A program made the position numbers and the translations under genes. From the NCBI GenBank assembly GCA_016706225.1, contig JADJKB010000025.1, positions 248,001-312,000 on the forward strand: DNA of 64,000 nt, written 5' to 3'. The first letter of the stretch is position 1; each line of letters begins with the position of its first letter. Shown here in pieces: positions 8,590 through 16,568 of this stretch. Source of the stretch: Myxococcales bacterium. Lineage in GTDB: Bacteria > Myxococcota_A > Polyangia > Polyangiales > Polyangiaceae. The notes beneath the pieces are model-generated. The model saw nothing but the letters and a program-made list of their open reading frames with translations, was not told the DNA's origin and made no database searches.

Positions 8590-9024
8590 ATGAGGATCAC
8601 CGACGGCCTGCTGGGTGAGCACGCGCTCTTCTATCCGCTCTTCGACAGCATCGAAGAAGTGGCGGCCAGCGCCGAGAGCGCCGAGGAACTGAAGGCCGCG
8701 TTCAAGATCCTCGAGTCCGCCGTGCTGACCCACGCCAGCCTGGAAGAGGAGGTGCTCTTCCCGGCGCTTGCCGGCAGTCAGAGCGCCGGCGGGCCCCTGT
8801 CCGTGATGCGCGCCGAGCACCAGCACATCGATCGGCTCGTGGTTGCCCTCGGGAGGTCGACGACTCTCGAGCAGGCGAAGGACGAGCTCGGCCAGCTGCT
8901 GCTCGTCCTCAGGGATCACTTCCGCAAGGAAGAGCAGCTCGTGTTCCCCATGTGCGAGGAGTACATCGGGGAGGCAAAGCTGCTCGAGCTGGGACAGATC
9001 TGGGCCGAGAAGCGCGGGCTGTGA
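8590..9024 (+). CDS. Hemerythrin HHE-domain protein
   Basis: Small cytoplasmic four-helix hemerythrin-like protein predicted to bind a di-iron centre; such proteins serve in oxygen or NO sensing, iron handling or protection. The ATG at 8590 gives 144 residues; the longer upstream frame reads non-coding DNA. Candidate iron ligands are His11, His48 with Glu52/53 (THASLEEEVLFPA), His77, and His110 with Glu114/115 (HFRKEEQLVFP). It stands alone, divergent from the ATPase operon, so the two may share a regulatory region. The role is unknown. Confidence 0.85.
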   Translation: MRITDGLLGEHALFYPLFDSIEEVAASAESAEELKAAFKILESAVLTHASLEEEVLFPALAGSQSAGGPLSVMRAEHQHIDRLVVALGRSTTLEQAKDELGQLLLVLRDHFRKEEQLVFPMCEEYIGEAKLLELGQIWAEKRGL

Positions 9025-9115
9025 GCGTCAGCGCGTGGACACATTTGCGGCCGAAAACCGCGCCCCTCTCGCTCAGGCCGGCGGGTCAGCCCCGCAGCCG
9101 TGTTAGCGTCGGCTC

Positions 9116-9712
9116 GTGCTTGCGCGCTGCAGTTTGGGCTTTGTGTTGGGGCTTGCCACCGGTGGCTGCAATCCGAACCTGAGCAATACGACGGCGCCGC
9201 CAGGTGACGTCAGCGCGTACGAACCCTTTGCCCACCTGGCGGGCGTCCTCGCCTTTGCCGGCAAAGACGCGAGGCTGATCGAGATGACGGCGGTGGGTGT
9301 GGCGTCGAGCGGCAAGATCTCGATGGTCGGCGACCCGGCGGCGCGGGTGGATCACCGTCTGGCCGCCAAGGACGGCGAGGGGCGCTACGTGGACGTGCGC
9401 GTCGAGGTGCACGAGCCGAGGACGGTGGACGTCTCTACCGAGGCCGACGAGTCGACCAAGAAGCGGCACCTGGGCATGGGCCGGCTGGAGCATCCGTTCA
9501 ACCGTTTTGTGCCGACCGGCCTGGAAAAGGAAGCCATCGCTCTGCCCAAATGCAGCGCCGCTGCCTTGTGGAAGCAGGCGCTCGGCGACGGCGCCCCGAC
9601 GGATCAGCTCGCAACCATGGTGTACAACCGAAGCGGCTACGAGCTGCGCATCTCGAAGCCTGCGCTCGTGGTGAGGGCATTCGACTTCGATTGCAAGCCG
9701 CGCACAGAGTGA
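9116..9712 (+). CDS. Putative lipoprotein of unknown function
   Basis: A 198-residue product from GTG 9116 with a short signal sequence ending in a lipobox-like LATGGC (Cys18), so likely exported and lipid-anchored. The mature part has no family I recognise: mixed alpha/beta composition, a central charged segment (DVSTEADESTKKRHLG, near residue 110) and a late AFDFDCKP with a second Cys that is near the end. It runs toward the convergent beta-helix lipoprotein with a gap of only 28 bases. Confidence 0.6.
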   Translation: MLARCSLGFVLGLATGGCNPNLSNTTAPPGDVSAYEPFAHLAGVLAFAGKDARLIEMTAVGVASSGKISMVGDPAARVDHRLAAKDGEGRYVDVRVEVHEPRTVDVSTEADESTKKRHLGMGRLEHPFNRFVPTGLEKEAIALPKCSAAALWKQALGDGAPTDQLATMVYNRSGYELRISKPALVVRAFDFDCKPRTE

Positions 9713-9740
9713 GTGGTCGTTTCGGCGTCGAGCCGAGCGC

Positions 9741-11651
9741 TCAGGGCGGATCGGAGCCGTTTACGTAGCGGTACCCGGCAGGGATGATCGACGGGTCGTC
9801 GGCGGGCGTGCCGGACGCATCGACCGGCGGCCAGGCGAGGGAGCCGAACCAGCTGGGCTTCTGGGCGAGGAAGAAGCTCGGCGGAAGCGCCTCGGATGGG
9901 ACGCTCCAGTCCACCTTCCCCGCCGCCGAGGTCCAGTTGCCCTCGATCAACGTGGTGCCGTTCGGTGCCGTGGTGCGCTCACAGTAGAGGTCCCGCGGAC
10001 CGCCGTCGGAGCTCGCGAGAGCGGTGGGTGGGAACGTGCCGTTGAAGCCGTCGTTGCCGATGTCCGGGTAGCCCAGTCGGTAGATCGTGCTGCCGGTCCA
10101 GTTGTTGGTAGTCGCGTACTCGAAGCTCGGCGGTTTTCCCGGCCGCCCGAGCACGTTGCCGATGATGGAGTAGTTCAGGTTGCGGCGATCGATCTGGATC
10201 GCGGTGAGATTGGTCACGTGAGGCCAGCTGGCGGCGCCGGTGATGCGATTGCGGTAGAGCAGAGTGTGCGAGCCGCTGCCGTGGTAGCCGTCCGCGCCGA
10301 ACTTGCCGATGAAGTTGCCCTCGACCAGGTTGTACTGCGAGTGCGGGCTGTGATTGGTGCTGATGTCGTGGGGCATCTTGCCCGCGTTGGTCGAGGTCGG
10401 CGGGTCCGTGTAATAGGCGTCGACGGCGTAGTTGTAGGCGATCACGTTGCCAAATCCGCCCGAGTAGTTGGGGTTCGCGCCGCCATCTCCGATGTTGATC
10501 TGGGGGAAGCCCGCGGCGACGCAGATGTTGTCGATGATCAGGCTGAAGCTCACGTCGGTGAGGAAATCGAGACCCTCGGAGTTCGAGCCGCCGTTGGCCT
10601 GGTCGTGCATGTAGATGCGCCGGAGCTCGATGTGCGCCGACCAATCGACCACGACGGTCTTGCTGGGCATGGCTGTGAACTCGCAGTCGAACACCCAGCA
10701 GTTCCAGGATGACTCGATCTGGATGAACTGGCCCGGGTTCGAGCCGTTGCCCACGAACTTGATCTTCTCGACACCCGCGAGCTCCGTGAGATCGGGGAAC
10801 CACGAGAGCTGGGGAGACTTCACGAAGTCGATGGGTAGTGGCGGACGGAAGGTCACGCTGGTCGCGGTCTTGGCCTCGACTCGGTGCATCGATGCGCGAT
10901 ACCGACCGCTGCTGCCGTTCTTGGTCCAGACCAGCGTCGGATCATCCTCTTCGTCGATCATCACCATCTTGCCGACCTCGACCCCGGAGGTGTCAGCGAT
11001 GTCGACCGTCTTGCTCGCGCGGGTCGCGCCCGACGTGATGGGGGTGCGATACGAGTCGTTCACCTTGGGCGGGGGCCAGGGTCCGAGGCCGCCGATTCGC
11101 ACGGCCGTGCTCGTCACGACGTCGAACACCGTGGCGGAGCCGGCTCCGCGCAGCGTGATGGCGCTCGGCAGCTTGATCAGGCTCCCGATCTTGTACTTGC
11201 CGGCCGGGACGAACACGACCTGGCCGTCCGGGCACGCGTCGATGGCCTTCTGAATGGCGGGTGCCGCGTCCGCCGCGCCGGTGGGGTCGGCGTTGTAAGG
11301 TGCCTTGGTCACGTCGGCGCAGTTCGTCGTGCGGTTCGGGATCCCACCTTCGACTCCCGCGCTCTCCCAGGTGCCTGCCGGCGGGACTCGATCGGCGGGT
11401 AGAAAGGCCAGCGCCGGCGCACCGGCCGCGCCGCCGGAGGCGCCCGCCGCACCGCCGGTCGAACCTCCCGCGCCGCCTGCGCCCGCCGCGCCGCCGGTCG
11501 TGCCACCGGTTCCGCCGCCCGCGCCGCCCGCGCCGCCGGTCGCTCCGCCCGTGCCTCCGCCTCCACCGCTCGAATCGCTGCCGCACGCTGCGGCGCTCAT
11601 CCCCACTGCCACCACCGCCGCCGAGAACCAGGTGAAACGAGCGCATCGCAT
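9741..11651 (-). CDS. Pectate-lyase-like right-handed beta-helix lipoprotein
   Basis: Secreted lipoprotein, predicted parallel beta-helix protein of the pectate lyase superfamily 3 type; polysaccharide binding or cleavage is likely but unproven. The start at ATG 11651 gives a signal peptide ending SAAAC|G. A Gly/Ala/Thr-rich linker of about 60 residues follows. The conserved first turn of the fold follows: NADPTGAADAAPAIQKAIDA, then VFVPAGKYKIGSLIKLPSAITLRGAG. Further coils with repeated Asn/Gly turns continue to the C-terminus. It is 636 residues long. The same lipobox-plus-linker design recurs in neighbouring genes, suggesting a shared surface-export route. Confidence 0.78.
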   Translation of the reverse strand: MRCARFTWFSAAVVAVGMSAAACGSDSSGGGGGTGGATGGAGGAGGGTGGTTGGAAGAGGAGGSTGGAAGASGGAAGAPALAFLPADRVPPAGTWESAGVEGGIPNRTTNCADVTKAPYNADPTGAADAAPAIQKAIDACPDGQVVFVPAGKYKIGSLIKLPSAITLRGAGSATVFDVVTSTAVRIGGLGPWPPPKVNDSYRTPITSGATRASKTVDIADTSGVEVGKMVMIDEEDDPTLVWTKNGSSGRYRASMHRVEAKTATSVTFRPPLPIDFVKSPQLSWFPDLTELAGVEKIKFVGNGSNPGQFIQIESSWNCWVFDCEFTAMPSKTVVVDWSAHIELRRIYMHDQANGGSNSEGLDFLTDVSFSLIIDNICVAAGFPQINIGDGGANPNYSGGFGNVIAYNYAVDAYYTDPPTSTNAGKMPHDISTNHSPHSQYNLVEGNFIGKFGADGYHGSGSHTLLYRNRITGAASWPHVTNLTAIQIDRRNLNYSIIGNVLGRPGKPPSFEYATTNNWTGSTIYRLGYPDIGNDGFNGTFPPTALASSDGGPRDLYCERTTAPNGTTLIEGNWTSAAGKVDWSVPSEALPPSFFLAQKPSWFGSLAWPPVDASGTPADDPSIIPAGYRYVNGSDPP

Positions 11652-11705
11652 CCGCAGACTGTACGTTGGCGGCAAGGCCTCCGTAAAGGGTCGTCGGTGC
11701 GCGCT

Positions 11706-12383
11706 CTACCTCTCACCAAAGCGATACGCGACGCCGATGAACGGCGTGACATCCTGGGTGCCGTGCACGACGTCGTTGGAGAGTGCGTGCCCGCCGCGGC
11801 GGTCGTAGTAGCGCACGCGGTAGGAGAGGCGGACCGTCAGCTCGAGCTCGTCTGCCAGGTCGAGCGCAAGCCCGCCTGCCAGCACCCAGGCGATACCGCG
11901 GTGAGTCCGGAACACCCCCGCATCACCTTCGCTGTTTGGCAAGTCGTCGCGGGCTTCGTCCCAGCGCGCCGTGTAGAGCCCATAACCGAGCTCGAAGAAG
12001 GGCAGACCGAAACTCGCTCGTACGAAGGGTCCTGCCCAGAGCTCGAGGTAGTCCCCGCCGAGCTCTGGAGCGACCACGGCCTTGCCCTCCGGCGTGAGGC
12101 CTTGGAAACGCCCCACTCGTCGTATACCGGAGTTGTAGAGCCCGAATACTCCGGCCGACAGCGGCCCCAGGAAGCGATAACTGAGGGCGTGGAAGAGCGC
12201 GAGCTCGGACTGCTCGACCAGACGTTCGCCGCGAGCGCCACCGACCTCGGACTTCACCTGTTGTTCGAAGCGCGAATACGTACCTGCGACGTGCAGTTCG
12301 AGTGGTGCGCGCTCTTCGGCGTGTGCGCGCTCGGGCAGTGAGAACATCGCGAGCGCAGCGACTGAGACGAGCTCGATGCGCAC
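11706..12383 (-). CDS. Outer-membrane beta-barrel-like protein
   Basis: The 225-residue product has a cleavable signal peptide (about residues 1-22, ending AHAEE). It then shows alternating amphipathic strands with aromatic ends (LELHVAGTYSRF, YLELWAGPFVRASF, LELTVRLSYRVRYYD) and ends in ITPFIGVAYRFGER-like strand with an aromatic before the terminus, as in small outer-membrane barrels. No named family is recognised. It sits between two surface lipoprotein genes on the same strand, 12 bases downstream of the GFGGT-repeat lipoprotein gene, and may be cotranscribed with it. Confidence 0.6.
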   Translation of the reverse strand: MRIELVSVAALAMFSLPERAHAEERAPLELHVAGTYSRFEQQVKSEVGGARGERLVEQSELALFHALSYRFLGPLSAGVFGLYNSGIRRVGRFQGLTPEGKAVVAPELGGDYLELWAGPFVRASFGLPFFELGYGLYTARWDEARDDLPNSEGDAGVFRTHRGIAWVLAGGLALDLADELELTVRLSYRVRYYDRRGGHALSNDVVHGTQDVTPFIGVAYRFGER

Positions 12384-12395
12384 GGTGGGTCCGAG

Positions 12396-14105
12396 TCAGA
12401 GACAGCAGAACGTGACGGCGGACGTTGGGGTTGCGCTGCCTTGGACCTGTCCTCCGGACGCTCCACAGGCGCCGCCCAGTGGCGGTTGGCCGTCGTAGAA
12501 CATGCTGCGCGAGGTCATGTACGGTGGTGGGGGCGGCGAGCTGTCCGGCGGCAGGGGTTCGCAGCCACCGACCTTCGGGATCGTGACGGCGTCGACGCTG
12601 CAAGTGGAGTTGGTCCAGAGCTCCAGGCTACCGGGACACGCGGCTCCTTGGGGTGAGCCGCACCCGCACGCGCTGCAGCCGCGGGTGTCGTTCACACCCG
12701 AGTAGTACACACCCTTCTTGGGGAATCCGGCCGGGCAGGCGACGTCACCGGTCTTGGCAATGCACAGCTCTGCGAACGGCGCTGCAGGTCTCGGGGCGCA
12801 CACGCCCGCGCCGCAGCCGCCGCCCAGATCGGCGCCGCCGCAGGTGCGGACGCGCTCGTTCCACGCGAGCGGCGGAACCACGTTCTTGGTTGGAGCGGGG
12901 TTGCACGCACCGCCCGCCGGCGGCGCCGTCGCGAACAGCGCGCTCGCTGGGTCGAAGCCGAGGATGATGAACGACTGGCAGACGTTGGCAGCGATCGTCA
13001 GCTGGCCAGTGCTGCCGGTGCAACCGGGTGCCGAGAAGAACTGCACGGTCGAGAGGGCGCAGACCATGCCGATCGGCGAGCCGCAACTGCAGGCGTCGCA
13101 GGTCGGCGGGCCCGCCGTGAGGCCCTGCATCGCGTCGAGGGCTGCAGTCGGGAAGTCTCCGCCGCAGCTGGGCGGTGTTGCAGCGCCCGGACCGTTCCAG
13201 AATTCGAGCGGACCTTGCCAGCCGGCGGGCACGGGTGGCGCACACACGTAGCCGCCACCGCAGTCGCCATCGGCGCAATCCACGAGGCCGTCGCCGTCGT
13301 CGTCGACTCCGTTGCCACAGTCTTCGACCACTCCGCCGCCGGTGCCGCCGCTCCCGCCGGTCGCGCCGGTGCCCGCGGTGCCGCCGGTGCCTGCGGTGCC
13401 GCCGGTGCCTGCGGTGCCACCGATTCCGCCCACTCCGCCGAGTCCGCCGCTTCCTGCAACTCCGCCCGTGCCCCCGAGTCCGCCGCTTCCTCCTGTGCCT
13501 CCCGCTCCAGCGACTCCGCCCGTTCCGCCGGTGCCGCCGAAGCCGCCGAAGCCGCCGAAGCCGCCGAAGCCACCGAAGCCGGTCCCGCCGAAGCCACCGA
13601 AGCCCGTTCCGCCGAAGCCACCGAAGCCGGTTCCGCCAAAACCCGTTCCACCGAAACCGGTTCCACCGAAGCCGGTTCCACCGAAACCTGATCCACCGAA
13701 GCCGGTTCCACCGAAACCTGATCCACCGAAACCGGTTCCACCGAAACCTGATCCACCGAAACCGGTTCCACCGAAACCGGTTCCACCGAAACCTGATCCA
13801 CCGAAGCCCGTTCCACCGAAACCGGTTCCACCGAAGCCGGTTCCACCGAAACCGGTTCCACCGAAACCTGATCCACCGAAACCGGTTCCACCGAAACCCG
13901 TTCCGCCGAAACCCGTTCCGCCGAAACCTGTCCCGCCGAAACCCGTTCCACCGACGCCTGTGCCAGCAAACCCGCCGACTCCAGAGCCGCCGATCCCTGG
14001 TAGCTCTTCGTACCCGCCTTCGTCCTTGGCCCCGCAGGCTCCAACAAACAACGCGACCGCGGCGATCAGCCAGAAGCGTGGAGATTTTTGGCGTGGACCC
14101 GGCAT
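12396..14105 (-). CDS. GFGGT-repeat lipoprotein with Cys-rich C-terminus
   Basis: Surface lipoprotein, 569 residues from the ATG at 14105. The signal peptide ends at FVGAC|G; the longer frame to 14192 lacks a credible leader. After a short linker comes a long block of GFGGT/GFGGS pentapeptides (roughly two dozen), then GGTGG-type linker, then NGVDDDGDGLVDCADGDC, a calcium-binding-like Asp-rich loop common in myxobacterial surface proteins. The last 250 residues are Cys-rich (CDACSCGSP, CSACGCGSPQGAACPG) and resemble disulphide-bonded modules. It is divergent from the plus-strand lipoprotein at 14237 with a 131-base gap. Confidence 0.75.
   Translation of the reverse strand: MPGPRQKSPRFWLIAAVALFVGACGAKDEGGYEELPGIGGSGVGGFAGTGVGGTGFGGTGFGGTGFGGTGFGGTGFGGSGFGGTGFGGTGFGGTGFGGTGFGGSGFGGTGFGGTGFGGSGFGGTGFGGSGFGGTGFGGSGFGGTGFGGTGFGGTGFGGTGFGGFGGTGFGGFGGTGFGGFGGFGGFGGFGGTGGTGGVAGAGGTGGSGGLGGTGGVAGSGGLGGVGGIGGTAGTGGTAGTGGTAGTGATGGSGGTGGGVVEDCGNGVDDDGDGLVDCADGDCGGGYVCAPPVPAGWQGPLEFWNGPGAATPPSCGGDFPTAALDAMQGLTAGPPTCDACSCGSPIGMVCALSTVQFFSAPGCTGSTGQLTIAANVCQSFIILGFDPASALFATAPPAGGACNPAPTKNVVPPLAWNERVRTCGGADLGGGCGAGVCAPRPAAPFAELCIAKTGDVACPAGFPKKGVYYSGVNDTRGCSACGCGSPQGAACPGSLELWTNSTCSVDAVTIPKVGGCEPLPPDSSPPPPPYMTSRSMFYDGQPPLGGACGASGGQVQGSATPTSAVTFCCL
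13535..13960. repeat. 15-bp in-frame minisatellite (GFGGT/S coding)
   Basis: Tandem copies of a 15-base unit (consensus on the plus strand CCGAAACCGGTTCCA, with CCTGAT variants) within the lipoprotein gene. The 5' copies of the array (minus-strand sense) are near identical. The copies toward 13540 degrade into CCGAAGCCG triplet-rich runs. Units are multiples of three, so copy-number change would lengthen or shorten the protein stalk without a frameshift. Confidence 0.9.
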
Positions 14106-14236
14106 CGCGAGCTCGGGTTCGAGCCTATCACGTTGACACACGGCGCCGCCGGTTCGGACCGCCCCGTCCTGATTGCCGGGCCTACAAGCCAAATCTTTGC
14201 AAGGCGGCCCCGGGAGCGTGTCGACCTAGAGAGACC

Positions 14237-16228
14237 GTGCTCACCCGCGACGATCTCCGTGCCCGAGAGGCGAGCCTTTGCTTCGGTCCCGAGGCAACGC
14301 GGGCGTTTGTCCTCGTGTTGGTGGTGTTGGGGACGGTTGCCTGCGCTGCGCCGGAGGGTGCTGGGGCCGACACGACGAGCGGATCGGGGGGCGGCACCGG
14401 CGTCGTTGGGACGAGCGGTTGGGGCAATGCTGGCGCAGGCGCGTCGGGTGCGGCCGGAGCCGGAGGGACCGGAGCCGAGAGCAGCGGCGGTGGAGCCGGA
14501 GGCAGTCTCGGTGGTAGCGGCAATGGTGGAGGCGGGGGTGGGCAGCCGCCCGGGCCAGGGGTTGCCTGCTCGAACGATCTGCATCAGGTGCTCGATGCCA
14601 GCGGCAAGGTCGTCTCGACTTGCGCGCCGTCCGAAGGTTGCGATGCCGGAGCTTGTGTCGCTGCCTGCAGCGCAGCCGAGGCCCGCACCGGCAACGTGGG
14701 GTGCAAGTACTTCGTCCCCAGCTCGCCGTTCATGGGCGCGGGCTGGCCTGGGGCCGAGGGCATCAACCTGCGCGGCCCATGTCACGCGCTCTTCGTCGCG
14801 AACGCCTGGAATCAGCCCGCGAAGCTCACGCTCCGGTATGGCGCTCAGACCCTCGATGCCACGAAGTACGCGCGCATCCCCAGCGGCAAGTCGCCTTATC
14901 CAAGCTATTCACCGCTGCCGGCCGGAGGGTTGCCGCCGGGTGAAGTTGCGGTTGTGTTCCTGTCGCACGACCCCAAGTCGACCAACGGCGGCCTGCCACT
15001 CAGCTGTCCGGTTCCACCCGCGGTGGTCTCGGACACCGCGCTCTCGAGCAGCGGTCGGGGTACCGCGTTCGCACTCGAGAGTGACACGCCCATCACCGCC
15101 TACGACATCATTCCGTATGGGGGCGCGCGGACGTTCTCACCCAGCGCCGCGTTGCTCACTCCGGTGTCCGCGTGGGGCAAGAGTCACCTCGGCGTCGCGC
15201 CCCACCAAGCGGACAAAGATCCGATCGTGTCTGGCAAGCTCTGGCTCACGCTGGTTGGCAGCGTCGACGGGACCAGCGTGCAGATCACGCCGAAGGCGAC
15301 GCTTCCGGCGGGCCCGGCGCTGTCCTCGGCAATCAAAGGGCAGAAGAGCAGCTTCACGCTGAACGCTGGAGAAACCGTGCAGTGGCTCGGCGCCGATCCA
15401 ACGGGCGCGGTGATCACGTCCTCGGCGCCCATCGCTGCGTTCACCGGCAACACCTACCTCTGGGTGACGGCGGGGGAGGCCATCGATGGCGGGCGCGACG
15501 CGGCCCACCAGCAATTGCCACCGGTGTCCGCGCTGGGCCACGAGTACGTCGCGGGCGGAACCGTGACCCGGCTCATGAATCTGTCCCAGGAGACCAGCGT
15601 GTACCGCCTGGTGGGCGTCGCGGACGGCACCTCCCTCAGCTGGGAGCCGGCGCAGCCAGTGGGTGCGCCGACCAGTCTCTCCGCGGGGCAAGCCGTGGAG
15701 ATCGCGACCACGCAGAAGTTCGTCGTGCGCTCCCAGGGCGCGACGCACCCGTTCTCGTTCACGCAGTACATGACCGGCAGTGTGTTCGCGGCGGTGATGC
15801 GCAAAGACGGGACGACACCAATGCCGTTCGGTGTGCCCCTTCAATGCGGCCTGGGCGACGAGGAGTGGGTCAACGCGCTACCGCCGGAGCAGTTTCTGTC
15901 CCACTACGTGTTCTTCACCGATCCGACCTTTGCCACCACCAACCTCGTCGTCACGCGACGACGCGACGCAAGCGGGTTTCACGACGTGACACTCGGTTGC
16001 CTCGGCAAGCTCACGGGTTGGCAGCCCGTCGGCAAGGACTTCGAGGTCGCCCACGTCGACCTGATGCGCGCCGGCAAACCCGTGGCCGCCTGCAACACCA
16101 GCCGGCACGAGGCGAGCTCCGACGCCCCCTTCGGCATCACGGTGTGGGGCACCGACTGGTGTGCGTCGTACGCTTACCCGGCCGGCGGCAGCTTCGCGAG
16201 CATCAACACCGCGACGCTGGCGAACTGA
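14237..16228 (+). CDS. IgGFc-binding-like lipoprotein
   Basis: Secreted lipoprotein of 663 residues from GTG 14237, the only plausible start just upstream of the signal segment (FVLVLVVLGTVAC|A). A Gly/Ser/Ala-rich linker of about 70 residues follows. The mature body resembles the IgGFc-binding protein N-terminal domain found in many myxobacterial surface proteins: ALESDTPITAYDIIPYGGA, later AFTGNTYLWVT and PFSFTQYMTG. Its ligand in bacteria is not known. A frame open from 13175 merely runs through the antisense of the neighbouring GFGGT repeats and is not coding. Confidence 0.72.
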   Translation: MLTRDDLRAREASLCFGPEATRAFVLVLVVLGTVACAAPEGAGADTTSGSGGGTGVVGTSGWGNAGAGASGAAGAGGTGAESSGGGAGGSLGGSGNGGGGGGQPPGPGVACSNDLHQVLDASGKVVSTCAPSEGCDAGACVAACSAAEARTGNVGCKYFVPSSPFMGAGWPGAEGINLRGPCHALFVANAWNQPAKLTLRYGAQTLDATKYARIPSGKSPYPSYSPLPAGGLPPGEVAVVFLSHDPKSTNGGLPLSCPVPPAVVSDTALSSSGRGTAFALESDTPITAYDIIPYGGARTFSPSAALLTPVSAWGKSHLGVAPHQADKDPIVSGKLWLTLVGSVDGTSVQITPKATLPAGPALSSAIKGQKSSFTLNAGETVQWLGADPTGAVITSSAPIAAFTGNTYLWVTAGEAIDGGRDAAHQQLPPVSALGHEYVAGGTVTRLMNLSQETSVYRLVGVADGTSLSWEPAQPVGAPTSLSAGQAVEIATTQKFVVRSQGATHPFSFTQYMTGSVFAAVMRKDGTTPMPFGVPLQCGLGDEEWVNALPPEQFLSHYVFFTDPTFATTNLVVTRRRDASGFHDVTLGCLGKLTGWQPVGKDFEVAHVDLMRAGKPVAACNTSRHEASSDAPFGITVWGTDWCASYAYPAGGSFASINTATLAN

Positions 16229-16259
16229 GCGGACGATGGGTCCGAGACTGCCGGCTTTC

Positions 16260-16568
16260 TCAAAGCGCCGATACGATGTCCATCTCCTTCGGGAAGGTGT
16301 TCGCCACGAACCCACCGAGCTGAGTGAAATAGGGCGCGCCGCTCGTGAACTCTCCGATTGCGCCCTCTCCGGTCGAGGCTCGGTAGAACAGCGTTTTTCC
16401 GTTGCGGAGGTTCACGAAGTGGGTCCACGCCCCGAACGAGCTGGCCGGCCAGTTCTTGAGCTCGGTCGATGCGCTGAACAGCTTGCGGAACCAGTCGAAG
16501 CGCGTTGGGCTGACCGCCCGGAGTGCGTGCCGATGCCGTCCGACGGAGTACCATCCCGGTAGCGCCAT
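16260..16568 (-). pseudogene. Remnant of a tachylectin/WTH-repeat type protein
   Basis: An open frame of about 102 residues begins at a CCATGG shared with the start of the divergent plus-strand gene. The product contains SFGAWTHFVNLRNGKTLFYR and TGEGAIGEF, a pattern I associate with repeated tachylectin-like modules in myxobacterial secreted proteins. Only about one and a half repeats remain, with no signal peptide, and the 5' end abuts another gene. A decayed or truncated gene tail is therefore more likely than a functional small protein. It also fills the 338-base gap between its neighbours. Confidence 0.35.

Noticed and set aside
13312..14136. Plus-strand ORF rich in PPKPV repeats (and the frame from 13175)
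   Set aside because: It is the antisense of the GFGGT repeat array. The minus-strand frame has the signal peptide and the Cys-rich head, so the plus frame is a by-product of the GC-rich repeat.
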